Position numbers and translations under genes: made by a program. This document shows positions 19,809 through 28,534 of a stretch of 64,000 nucleotides of DNA, in pieces; position 1 is the first letter of the stretch, and every line of letters begins with the position of its first letter. The stretch is from Methylotenera sp. RIFCSPLOWO2_02_FULL_45_14 (lineage in GTDB: Bacteria > Pseudomonadota > Gammaproteobacteria > Burkholderiales > Methylophilaceae), in the NCBI GenBank assembly GCA_001803395.1, contig MHBU01000027.1:1-64000 (forward strand). Direction: 5' to 3'. Below the pieces are notes generated by a model. That model was not told the DNA's origin. It did no database searches and saw only the letters and a program-made list of their open reading frames with translations.

Positions 19809-19902
19809 AGCAACTCCTCCAGTTTTCGATAAAGTATCGATATTAAATCAACGACATTTAAGTATTTTTATTGTCCATCATGAGCAGATGGCAGATATGC
19901 AA

Positions 19903-19935
19903 AACGGGAGGAGCTTTGAATACTCTTCCCGTTTC
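19903..19935 (-). terminator. Hairpin upstream of carA / after the DUF2238 gene
   Basis: AAACGGGAGGAG and CTCTTCCCGTTT pair over 12 bases with one mismatch, followed on the minus strand by only four T. It lies 33 bases after the DUF2238 stop and about 95 bases before carA. It may simply terminate the upstream gene or be part of a carA leader. Confidence 0.5.
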
Positions 19936-19967
19936 AGAATTAACGAATTATAGCGAAAAAAAAGCGA

Positions 19968-20588
19968 CTAATCAATGTTAACGTTGCAATGATTCATCTG
20001 CCTATCATGCAGTTTTGCCAAAAACACCTGCGCGAAAATAGCGCCAACCAATGCTAAAAACATATCCCACTGCGTATCCCACACATCACCTTGCGTGCCT
20101 AAAAACGCATCCACAGAGCCGCCTTCATAAACGGCCACCCACCATTCAATAAACTCGTAAACGGCACTAATGCTTAGGCAAATACAACACACAATAAAAA
20201 ACAACCATTTACCTTTTTGTAGCGGAGAATTCCGTAATAAAATTTCGCGCGCAATAATAGCTGGCGCAAACCCTTGTACAAAATGCCCCACTCTATCGTA
20301 ATAGTTGCGAGACAACTCAAAAGTATCTCGCAACCAATTAAATGCAGGCACCTCAGCATAAGTGTAATGCCCACCCACTAGTAAAATAATGGCATGAATC
20401 AACATCAGCAGGTAGGCTAATCGCGTAAATTCAAAATGCTTGTAGGTGAAAAACAGAACAGGCAAAGCAATGAGAACAGGGGCGACTTCCAGCCACCAAG
20501 TCAAACGGTCGTGCGGGGCAATCGCAGACCATGTAAACACAAGGCCAAGACAGAAAAATAGTAAAGATAAATAGCTACGGTCGTTCAT
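19968..20588 (-). CDS. DUF2238 (YjdF-like) inner-membrane protein
   Basis: A 206-residue protein with about six hydrophobic segments. The family-typical stretches DRVGHFVQGFAPAIIAREILLR, YEFIEWW and DVWDTQWDMFLALVGA are visible; these conserved Asp, His and Glu residues are at membrane edges. E. coli YjdF belongs to the same family and has no assigned role. It lies between the mgtA-like gene and carA, 45 bases after the former, both on the minus strand. Confidence 0.8.
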   Translation of the reverse strand: MNDRSYLSLLFFCLGLVFTWSAIAPHDRLTWWLEVAPVLIALPVLFFTYKHFEFTRLAYLLMLIHAIILLVGGHYTYAEVPAFNWLRDTFELSRNYYDRVGHFVQGFAPAIIAREILLRNSPLQKGKWLFFIVCCICLSISAVYEFIEWWVAVYEGGSVDAFLGTQGDVWDTQWDMFLALVGAIFAQVFLAKLHDRQMNHCNVNID

Positions 20589-20633
20589 AAATTTATTCCA
20601 TAGATCATATTTGGCACGCAGATGAATGAACCT

Positions 20634-23213
20634 CTAATTCAGCCCAAAGTGCTTAATCAGAAATGCTTTAACAATCTGCGTGAGCCCGAGATAAGCAACT
20701 AGAATAACTGTCAGGTAAAGCCAGAATATGGGCGGCAATGGTGCCATTTGTAACGCAGTAGCAAAAGTCGAATAGGGAAGATACGCTCCAATCGCACAAA
20801 TGGCCAACGTTGTCACTAACAGAGGCAGGCTAGGCTTGCTCTGCAAAAAGGGAATTTTTCCAGTTCGGATCACATGTACTATAAGCGTTTGCGAAAGCAG
20901 CGACTCAACGAACCAACCTGTTTGAAAAAGCCCAGCCTTCTCAGGTGTCGTGTAATTAAATACAAACCACATCAAGCCAAAGGTTACATAATCAAAAATA
21001 GAACTAATTGGACCAATCGTTAAGATGAATCTTGAAATATTGGCGATTTCCCATTTGCGGGGCTGAGACAGATATTCTTCATCAACATGATCTGTAGCAA
21101 CTGAGGTTTGAGAAAAATCATACAGCAGGTTATTGAACAAGATTTGCACTGGCGCCATGGGCAAAAAAGGCAGGAATGCACTGGCGCCAAGAACACTGAA
21201 CATATTACCGAAATTAGAGCTGGCGCTCATCCTGATGTACTTAATGATATTCCCAAAAACTTTCCTGCCCTCAATCACACCTTCTTTGATTACTAGCAGG
21301 TTTTTTTCGAGCAGAATGATGTCGGCGGATTCCTTCGCGATATCGACTGCGGTATCGACCGAAATGCCAACATCAGCCGCTTTTAAAGCTGGGCCGTCAT
21401 TGATGCCGTCTCCCATAAAGCCAACGACATGGTTTTTAGATTGCAAGGCGTGAATGACGCGCGCTTTTTGTTGCGGCGAGAGTTTTGCAAAAACGGTCGT
21501 TGTCTCCGCCTCCTCTGCCAACTCAATATCCGTCATCTTTTCCATCTGACTTCCCAGCATGATTCTGTCTACTGAAAGGCCGACATCATGACAAATCTTG
21601 CGGCTTACCACTTCGTTATCACCAGTTAAAATTTTGACCTCAACCCCATATTGCATAAGGCTTGCAATTGCAGGTGCAGCCGATTCCTTGGGCGGATCGA
21701 GAAAAGCGATATAGCCGCTCAGAATCAGATTTGATTCGTCGCTTGGCTCATAAACCAACTGAGCAGGGCCAACCTCTTTGTAAGCCACCGCAATGACACG
21801 AAAACCATCTTCATTCAGGTCTTTAACTACCCTGTCAATTTCTGCCATATGTAGCGGTTCAAGCGGAATAGTCTCCCCATTCTTTTGCACACGATCACAG
21901 ACGCTGAAAACCTCCTCAACAGCGCCTTTGCAGACCAGTAAATGTGATGTTTTGTTTTTTTCTACAATGACGGACATGCGCCGTCTTTGAAAATCAAATG
22001 GGATCTCGTCGACTTTTAAATAGCTATTAGCCTCATGCAGCTTCTTGTGCACATCAGCATGCTCCAGCACTGCGACGTCAAGCAGATTTTTTAGTCCAGA
22101 CTGATAATGGCTATTCAAATACGCATATTCAAGCACCCTGTCATCATCTTTACCAGAGATATCGACATGCTTTTCCAAAATCACCTTATCCTGTGTAAGC
22201 GTGCCTGTTTTATCTGTACAGAGGATATCCATCGCACCAAAATTTTGTATTGCGTTCAGTCTTTTGACGATGACTTTTTTACGCGACATAGCCATGGCAC
22301 CTTTAGCCAAGTTAATGGTGACCAACATCGGCAGCATTTCTGGCGCCAGCCCAACAGCAACCGCTGAGGCAAACAGGAGCGCTTCCATCCAGTTGCCTTT
22401 AACAAACCCGTTGATCAGAAAAACTGCAGGCACCATCACCATCATGATGCGTATCATGAGCCAGATAAACTTTTGGATGCCTTGATCAAAGCTGGTGATC
22501 TCCCTCACCCCAACCCCCCTAGATGCAATTGAACCAAAAAAAGTACGGCCGCCAGTGGCAACGGCAACCGCGACAGCCGTACCAGAGACCACATTAGTGC
22601 CCATGAAACAGATATTAGGTAATTCTGGCATGCTGATTGCTGCACTAAAACTTTTGCCAGCATGCTTCTCAACAGGCATGGATTCACCTGTTAATGACGA
22701 CTGATTCACAAACAAATCTTTAGCAGACAGTAGTCTTAAATCAGCAGGGATCATGTCACCCGCTGATAAATGCACAATGTCACCTGGAACGAGTCGGCTG
22801 ATCTCCAGCTCAATTGTTTGACTCGGTGTATCTGGAGCGCCCCTGCGGAGAATAGAGGCTTTTGTGCTCACCATGGCGCGCAGGCTTTTGGCGGCCTTAC
22901 TTGATCGGTACTCCTGTGCAAAAGCCAAAGTCGTCGACAAAAAAACCATCAGCACAATGACCTCAGCCCCTCTGAACTCACCAGTAAAAAATGCAACCAG
23001 TGACAGGCTTAGTAATAGCAGGGGTAACGGGCTGATGAAATAACTCAGAAATCGCAGAAAAAGAGGCTTCTGCTTCTCGCTTGCCACAACATTGAGGCCA
23101 AATTTCGCGCGTCTTTTTTTGGCTTCGGGCGCCGAAAGTCCATCGAGAGATGAATTCAGCTCGAGTAATACATCTGAAATCTCAAGGTTGGAGTAATGAT
23201 GCAGCTGGTTCAA
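20634..23213 (-). CDS. mgtA: Magnesium-translocating P-type ATPase (MgtA/MgtB type)
   Basis: A P3B-type ATPase importing Mg2+ into the cytoplasm, about 859 residues. Seen: the actuator loop SSLTGESMPVEKH, the phosphorylation site CTDKTGTLTQDK, the hinge GFMGDGINDGPALKAADVGI, and about ten membrane segments. ASSNFGNMFSVLGASAFLPF is characteristic of MgtA/MgtB. The track start at 23243 (a GTG) has no ribosome site, but AAGGAG lies eight bases before a TTG at 23213, so the TTG start is preferred. It sits 60-odd bases after dapB on the same strand, with no room for an mgtA-type leader riboswitch. It appears inserted into the usual dapB-carA order. Confidence 0.92.
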   Translation of the reverse strand: MNQLHHYSNLEISDVLLELNSSLDGLSAPEAKKRRAKFGLNVVASEKQKPLFLRFLSYFISPLPLLLLSLSLVAFFTGEFRGAEVIVLMVFLSTTLAFAQEYRSSKAAKSLRAMVSTKASILRRGAPDTPSQTIELEISRLVPGDIVHLSAGDMIPADLRLLSAKDLFVNQSSLTGESMPVEKHAGKSFSAAISMPELPNICFMGTNVVSGTAVAVAVATGGRTFFGSIASRGVGVREITSFDQGIQKFIWLMIRIMMVMVPAVFLINGFVKGNWMEALLFASAVAVGLAPEMLPMLVTINLAKGAMAMSRKKVIVKRLNAIQNFGAMDILCTDKTGTLTQDKVILEKHVDISGKDDDRVLEYAYLNSHYQSGLKNLLDVAVLEHADVHKKLHEANSYLKVDEIPFDFQRRRMSVIVEKNKTSHLLVCKGAVEEVFSVCDRVQKNGETIPLEPLHMAEIDRVVKDLNEDGFRVIAVAYKEVGPAQLVYEPSDESNLILSGYIAFLDPPKESAAPAIASLMQYGVEVKILTGDNEVVSRKICHDVGLSVDRIMLGSQMEKMTDIELAEEAETTTVFAKLSPQQKARVIHALQSKNHVVGFMGDGINDGPALKAADVGISVDTAVDIAKESADIILLEKNLLVIKEGVIEGRKVFGNIIKYIRMSASSNFGNMFSVLGASAFLPFLPMAPVQILFNNLLYDFSQTSVATDHVDEEYLSQPRKWEIANISRFILTIGPISSIFDYVTFGLMWFVFNYTTPEKAGLFQTGWFVESLLSQTLIVHVIRTGKIPFLQSKPSLPLLVTTLAICAIGAYLPYSTFATALQMAPLPPIFWLYLTVILVAYLGLTQIVKAFLIKHFGLN

Positions 23214-23275
23214 AATTTCGTACTCCTTAACTCTAAAGGGCACTTATATTGAGTACAAATCTTTGCGTATATTAC

Positions 23276-24085
23276 TTAACGCAGACCCAGCACGTCCTGC
23301 ATATCAAACAAACCTGCATTTTTGTCATTCAAAAATTTAGCTGCACGTAATGCACCCAAGGCAAACGTGGCGCGGCTACTGGCTTTATGCGTCAATTCAA
23401 CCCGCTCACCGATGCCTGCAAGCACCACCGTGTGGTCACCTACCACATCGCCGCCACGTAGCGTTGCAAAGCCTATTTTTCCTGCCTCGCGCTCACCCGT
23501 AACACCTTCACGTGCATAAATAGCGCAATCTTTAAGCGCCTGACCAAGGCCTTGCGCGGCCGCTTCACCCAAACGCAATGCTGTGCCAGATGGCGCATCA
23601 ACCTTGTGACGGTGATGCATTTCAACTATCTCAATGTCATAACCGTCATTCAACACCTTGGCAGCTTGCTCTACCAAGTTAATCAGCAAGGTCACACCAA
23701 CACTCATATTGGGCGCAAAAACAATCGCGATATTTTTTGAAGCGACTTCAATGGCAAGCTTTTGTTCGACAGAAAATCCTGTCGTGCCAATAATCATTTT
23801 TACATGATGCTTTTGACAGGCATCAAGATAACTCATACTGGCCTCTGGGCGGGTAAAATCTACCAGCACATCTGCATCTTTTAATGCTAAATCAATATCA
23901 GCAACTACGTTAACCCCTGACAGTTTACCTAATTGCTCGCCAGCATCCCGACCTAGCTGCGGATTATCAGCACGGTCTAAAGCGCCATGCAACACCAGTT
24001 CGCTATCTGCAAATACGCACTCAAGCAATACGTGACCCATACGGCCAGAACAGCCGGCGATTACTACTTTTAAAGGATTAACCAT
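23276..24085 (-). CDS. dapB: 4-hydroxy-tetrahydrodipicolinate reductase DapB
   Basis: NAD(P)H-dependent reductase of the diaminopimelate/lysine pathway. The 269 residues match the E. coli enzyme (273). The dinucleotide fold is KVVIAGCSGRMGHVLLE at the N-terminus, the IIGTTGF loop is near residue 100, and the substrate site is EMHHRHKVDAPSGTAL with its catalytic His and Lys. GDHTVVLAGIGERVELTHKA is the C-terminal conserved block. It follows bamE on the minus strand, a common betaproteobacterial order. Confidence 0.97.
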   Translation of the reverse strand: MVNPLKVVIAGCSGRMGHVLLECVFADSELVLHGALDRADNPQLGRDAGEQLGKLSGVNVVADIDLALKDADVLVDFTRPEASMSYLDACQKHHVKMIIGTTGFSVEQKLAIEVASKNIAIVFAPNMSVGVTLLINLVEQAAKVLNDGYDIEIVEMHHRHKVDAPSGTALRLGEAAAQGLGQALKDCAIYAREGVTGEREAGKIGFATLRGGDVVGDHTVVLAGIGERVELTHKASSRATFALGALRAAKFLNDKNAGLFDMQDVLGLR

Positions 24086-24196
24086 GTTTTGAAAACCTAT
24101 GACCTAAAACAATCTAAAAACAAACCAGTTCTAACATTAAAACCCGATTTTAGTGACTGCATAACGTCGCTTCGTGGGCTAGCATCTACTGAAAGA

Positions 24197-25174
24197 TTAA
24201 AAACCTATCTTTTCTAGCATCCTATCAAAAAAACTTGGCTCAGTTTCAGGCGGTAAGTCTTCTAGTTTAGGAGGTACTTTATTTCCAGCTCTTGGTGCTT
24301 CTGCAACAGGCTTAGCCACTGGCGCAACCTCTTCTGTCGCGTAAGTACGCAAATTTTTATCAAATATCATGCCAAATGAGGATTTGTAAACTGGCACTTT
24401 AACAGGTGGCAACTCTGCTACGGGTAAAGCTTCCAATGACTTTTCAGCCGAATTTAACTGCACAATGGGGGCGGGCTCTACAGGTGTCACCTCAGCTTTT
24501 GCGGTATCTACAACAGGTGCAGCTACCACTGGCGTTTCAGTTGGGGGTACAGGTGGGACTGCAACTGGCACAGCCAAAATAGATTTAGCCTCCTCTACAG
24601 GTGGCGTAATATTTTGCGCTACTGGCGTTTCCATATTCTTTGCTATAGTTGCAGCCTCAGTCTTTGCCTTAGCGGCAGACTCTTTTTCAGCCGCCTCTTT
24701 GGCTAGCGTAGCTTCATCTTTTTCCCAGAACTTCAACTTGCTGATTAAGCCTTTTTCTTCTGGTTTTTTATAAGGCTCAACAACGCGCGTACCCGTTTGC
24801 CCCTTGCTTTCGTCGAGCTTAGATTGCCCACTACCCGCAGGAATCACATCCCCGCGCACGCCTTTTAATAGCTCGTTTTCAAAATCTAAAATTACACGAC
24901 GTTGCTCTATGATTTTACCGCCTTCGCGCATTTGGTAAACGTAATCCCAACGGTTACCATGAAAACTGTCTTGAATCAGCGGCGTACCCATAATGAAGCG
25001 CACTTGCGACTTGGTCATGCCAGGGCGCAATTGCAACAGCATTTTAGAAGTGACGACATTACCCTGCTGTACATCCAGCTTATAAGGCTTCACCGTTGGC
25101 AAGGCCGTGCCGCATGCTGTACACACCAATGCCAATAAAATTATAAGATAACGTAAAATGTTGAAATAACGCAT
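24197..25174 (-). CDS. bamE: Outer membrane assembly lipoprotein BamE with long C-terminal tail
   Basis: BamE is a small lipoprotein of the BAM complex that inserts outer-membrane beta-barrels. Residues 1-20 are a lipoprotein signal with the lipid-attachment Cys in VCTAC. The SmpA/OmlA domain spans about residues 30-115, with LLQLRPGMTKSQVRFIMGTP and FHGNRWDYVYQMREGGK. The protein is 325 residues against about 113 in E. coli. The extra 200 are Pro/Val/Ala/Thr-rich and low-complexity, ending in LPPETEPSFFDRMLEKIGF, and contain a charged patch LISKLKFWEKDEATLAKEAAEKE. It is divergent from fur. The BamE assignment is firm; the tail role is unknown. Confidence 0.9.
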   Translation of the reverse strand: MRYFNILRYLIILLALVCTACGTALPTVKPYKLDVQQGNVVTSKMLLQLRPGMTKSQVRFIMGTPLIQDSFHGNRWDYVYQMREGGKIIEQRRVILDFENELLKGVRGDVIPAGSGQSKLDESKGQTGTRVVEPYKKPEEKGLISKLKFWEKDEATLAKEAAEKESAAKAKTEAATIAKNMETPVAQNITPPVEEAKSILAVPVAVPPVPPTETPVVAAPVVDTAKAEVTPVEPAPIVQLNSAEKSLEALPVAELPPVKVPVYKSSFGMIFDKNLRTYATEEVAPVAKPVAEAPRAGNKVPPKLEDLPPETEPSFFDRMLEKIGF

Positions 25175-25262
25175 ATCATGACTTTAATTTGAATTGGCGT
25201 TAATATACCACGTAGCGTGCTAACCCAAAACATCCCCCTTTGTTAATTGTGAACAATCTAAC

Positions 25263-25688
25263 ATGCAAGATCAAAAAGACTTAAAAAACGCAGGACTCAA
25301 AGCCACCTTACCACGGCTCAAAGTGCTGAATTTGTTTGAAAATAGCAAAGAGCGGCATTTATCAGCCGAAGACATCTACAAAATCATGATTAACTCGGGT
25401 GAGGATGTTGGCTTGGCCACTGTTTATCGTGTGCTCACGCAGTTTGAGCAGGCTGGCCTATTGATTCGCCATCATTTTGAAAGCGGCAAAGCTGTATTTG
25501 AACTCAATAGCGGCGGTCATCATGATCATGTGGTATGCATTAAATGTGGCCGTGTAGAAGAATTTTACGACGCCGAAATTGAGAAAAGACAAGAAAGCGC
25601 AGCGGCTAAATTAGGCTTTACCATGCAAGACCATTCGCTGACGATTTATGGGGTTTGTACTAAACAGCCTTGTGTGCATAAAAACTAG
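25263..25688 (+). CDS. fur: Ferric uptake regulator Fur
   Basis: An iron-responsive dimeric repressor of 141 residues. The winged helix covers about residues 1-80, including the recognition helix in GLATVYRVLTQFEQAGL. The metal-binding signature is HHDHVVCIKCGRVEEF, and the second Cys pair of the structural zinc site is GVCTKQPCVHKN at the C-terminus. It is divergent from bamE by about 90 bases, as in many beta- and gammaproteobacteria. I see no convincing Fur box in its own short upstream region. Confidence 0.95.
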   Translation: MQDQKDLKNAGLKATLPRLKVLNLFENSKERHLSAEDIYKIMINSGEDVGLATVYRVLTQFEQAGLLIRHHFESGKAVFELNSGGHHDHVVCIKCGRVEEFYDAEIEKRQESAAAKLGFTMQDHSLTIYGVCTKQPCVHKN

Positions 25689-25731
25689 CTTGTCATGGTG
25701 CGCCAATATACTTTAGATTTGCACACCAAAT

Positions 25732-27402
25732 CTACAATGACTTCGCCAACATTTCCTTCGCATGCCGCCGTGTAGTTTCGGTAATTTCAATTCCGCCCAG
25801 CATGCGTGCAATTTCTTCAATACGCTCAACATCGTTTAGTTTTGTTATCGTACTTAATGTTTGTCCATCTGCTTGAGATTTGCTAACACGTAAGTGATGT
25901 TTGCCTAATGCCGCCACTTGCGGCAGATGCGTGATCACCAACACCTGACGTTGCCCGACTTTTTGCTCACCTAGCTGTTTTAGCAACTGCCCGACCACCT
26001 CAGCCACTCCGCCGCCAATACCGACATCTACCTCGTCAAATATCATGGTGGGGATACTTTCTTTTTGTGCGGTCACCACGCGAATGGCTAAGCTGATACG
26101 TGATAACTCCCCGCCAGATGCGACCTTATTGAGCGGTCTCGCTATAACGCCTGCATGACCTGCGACTAAAAATTCAATTTGTTCTAGCCCATTTGCTGTT
26201 GGCGATTGCGCGGTTAAAGCGACTTCAAACTTGCCGCCAGTGAGTGATAAACGTTGCATTTCAGTGGTGATTTGCGCGCTTAACTTAGTCGCGGCCTCTT
26301 TGCGCCCACCGCTTAGTTTTTGTGCATTTTGGGTGTAATTTGCCAAGGCTTGTGCTTCGTTTTCTGCCAACTCGCCATCATTAGCAAATGATTCAAGCAC
26401 AACCATGCGCACTTGCGATTGTGCCAACAAATCAGCTAACGCGTCTGGTTTTACGCGATACTTGCGTGAAATATTATGAATGTTTTGAATCTTTGAATCT
26501 AATTCAGCCAAGCTTGCGGGGTCTAGCTCGGTGCGTTGCAAATAGCGATTTAAAAATCGATCAGTTTCTTCTAGTTGAATAATGGCGGAATTTAATGTTT
26601 CTGTGGCCTCAGTGATTGCGCTATCAAATTCACTTAAACTTTGTAACTTGTGCTGCACTTGGCTGAGTAAACGCATGGCTGAAAGCTCGCCTTCACTTAA
26701 TAACTCGCGGCATTGCTCGCCACCCGTCATTAAGCTCGCGCCATTTGATAAGCGCGTATGCTCTTGCTGCAGCGCCTCCCATTCAATTTGGCTAATAGAA
26801 AATTGTGACAGTTCGCGCGTTTTATCGCGCAAATTAGCTAATTCATCGGCATATTGCTGCGCATTTTTTTCAGCTTCTAGTCTTTGCTGATTCAGTTGAT
26901 ACCAGACTTTATAGTCCACAGCCACTTGTGTGGCTAACGCTGACAAGCCTGCAAAGCTATCTAACACGTTACGTTGCGTGGCTAATTTCAATAGTGAGTG
27001 ATGCGCGTTTTGGCTGTAAATGTCCACCAACAACTCGCCTAACTCTTTTAATTGGGCAACGGTTACGGTAGCGCCATTGATAAAAGCACGTGAGCGTCCA
27101 TCAGCAAACATCACTCGGCGTAGCAGCAATTCGTCTGCTTCTGGCTCCATTTCTGCTTGTATCAGCCATTGCTTCGCTTCCGCATTATTAGCAATGCTAA
27201 AAATGGCACTGATTTCTGCTTTATCGCATTGCGCACGCGTAACACCACCCTCACCACGCGCACCCAGCGCCAATGACAGCGCATCAATCAAAATAGATTT
27301 ACCTGCGCCAGTTTCACCGGTAAGCACGGTAAAGCCTGCATCAAACTCTAAGTCGAGCTGGCTGACAATAACAAAATCACGAATGGAAAGGCTTTGTAAC
27401 AC
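25732..27402 (-). CDS. recN: DNA repair protein RecN
   Basis: An SMC-like ATPase of 556 residues that acts in double-strand break repair. The N-terminal Walker A is LTGETGAGKSILIDALSLALG. Two coiled-coil arms occupy about residues 150-360 (rich in Leu, Glu, Gln, Lys). The signature KVASGGELSRISLAIR and the Walker B region TMIFDEVDVGIGGGVAEVVG are in the C-terminal part. It follows nadK by only seven bases on the same strand, so both share a transcript. Confidence 0.96.
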   Translation of the reverse strand: MLQSLSIRDFVIVSQLDLEFDAGFTVLTGETGAGKSILIDALSLALGARGEGGVTRAQCDKAEISAIFSIANNAEAKQWLIQAEMEPEADELLLRRVMFADGRSRAFINGATVTVAQLKELGELLVDIYSQNAHHSLLKLATQRNVLDSFAGLSALATQVAVDYKVWYQLNQQRLEAEKNAQQYADELANLRDKTRELSQFSISQIEWEALQQEHTRLSNGASLMTGGEQCRELLSEGELSAMRLLSQVQHKLQSLSEFDSAITEATETLNSAIIQLEETDRFLNRYLQRTELDPASLAELDSKIQNIHNISRKYRVKPDALADLLAQSQVRMVVLESFANDGELAENEAQALANYTQNAQKLSGGRKEAATKLSAQITTEMQRLSLTGGKFEVALTAQSPTANGLEQIEFLVAGHAGVIARPLNKVASGGELSRISLAIRVVTAQKESIPTMIFDEVDVGIGGGVAEVVGQLLKQLGEQKVGQRQVLVITHLPQVAALGKHHLRVSKSQADGQTLSTITKLNDVERIEEIARMLGGIEITETTRRHAKEMLAKSL

Positions 27403-27409
27403 GAGTCAA

Positions 27410-28279
27410 CTATCCCCAGTTGAGCTTATTACGCAACATATCAAAATAGCAGTAGTCACTAGGATGTAGCAAAGAAATAGTCCGCTCAGCACGTTGCACC
27501 ATGATTTTATCGCCCTCTTCTAAGGTGACTTGAAATTGACCATCAAAACTTAATTGTGCTTCATCAAATTGCACTACCGTGACTTCAATTTTACTGGCGC
27601 TATGCACGGCAATTGGGCGATTACTGAGTGTATGCGGGCAAATGGGTACTAGCGAAATTGCTTCTAAATTGGGGTGTAAAATTGGGCCGCCTGCAGATAA
27701 CGCATAAGCGGTTGTACCTGTTGGCGTGCTTAAAATCAGGCCATCACTGCGTTGTTTATAAACAAATTTATGGTCAATTTCCACTTCAAGCTCAATTAAG
27801 CGCAAGCCGCTTTTGATGACAACATCATTAAGCGCATAGCTTGTGTCAATGATTTTTCCTTGCCGAATCACCTGTGTTGCAAGCAACATGCGTGGCTCTT
27901 TGATGTACTCACCCGCAAGAATTCGATCTATTTCAACCAGCATATCTTCCGCACGCAAATCAGTTAAAAAACCAAAACGTCCACGGTTAATGCCTATTAG
28001 CGGCACGTCAGCCTCTATCAAGCTGCGCGCAACGCTGAGCATGGTGCCATCACCGCCCATCACAATCGCAACATCAGCGGTGTTACCAATTTCATCTAAA
28101 GACAGTGTTGGGTAATGCGTCAACTGCGCATGCTGCGCTGTGTTTTCTTCTAACCAAACGTCAAGCTTTTTAGCTAACAAATGCTGTGCCAAATCCGCCA
28201 AATCATTTTGCATAAGCTGCAAAGCTGATTTGTTCATGTATTTGCCAATAAGCGCTATTTTTTTGAATTTTGGTTGCAC
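27410..28279 (-). CDS. nadK: NAD kinase
   Basis: Phosphorylates NAD to NADP. The diagnostic GGDGTMLSVAR loop and INRGRFGFLTDL are present, as is the ATP/NAD site ALNDVVIKSG and the STPTGTTAYALSAGGPI block. The ORF track begins at 28354, adding 25 residues not typical of the family; the GTG at 28279 gives QPKFKKIALIGKY, a standard NadK start, and about 289 residues. No strong ribosome site stands before either. It is co-transcribed with recN. Confidence 0.93.
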   Translation of the reverse strand: MQPKFKKIALIGKYMNKSALQLMQNDLADLAQHLLAKKLDVWLEENTAQHAQLTHYPTLSLDEIGNTADVAIVMGGDGTMLSVARSLIEADVPLIGINRGRFGFLTDLRAEDMLVEIDRILAGEYIKEPRMLLATQVIRQGKIIDTSYALNDVVIKSGLRLIELEVEIDHKFVYKQRSDGLILSTPTGTTAYALSAGGPILHPNLEAISLVPICPHTLSNRPIAVHSASKIEVTVVQFDEAQLSFDGQFQVTLEEGDKIMVQRAERTISLLHPSDYCYFDMLRNKLNWG

Positions 28280-28534
28280 GGTTGAATTAAAACATAGGTA
28301 TGAAATGTTAGCAAAGCGAGATCTCTGAGAATGTGCGCAAGAAATGTACTTCAATACTACATTTTTTGCGCCAAAATACCGAGCTTAATGCTAATTCATT
28401 TCATACTACCCTTTTAACGGTTATAAAATTTACCATAAAATCAATACATTAAGTAAGATTTAACCCTAACACAATACTTTGGCATTATTTTTGCCAGCTA
28501 ACACCAATCTCACTCAACAAAAATACAATCAAAT

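Noticed and set aside
23214-23275. Mg2+ riboswitch (M-box or mgtA leader) before the Mg2+ ATPase
   Set aside because: Only about 60 bases separate dapB from the start codon, too few for either known leader.
25715-25733. Seven-base hairpin between fur and recN as a terminator
   Set aside because: It overlaps the recN stop codon, is weak, and lacks a T run.
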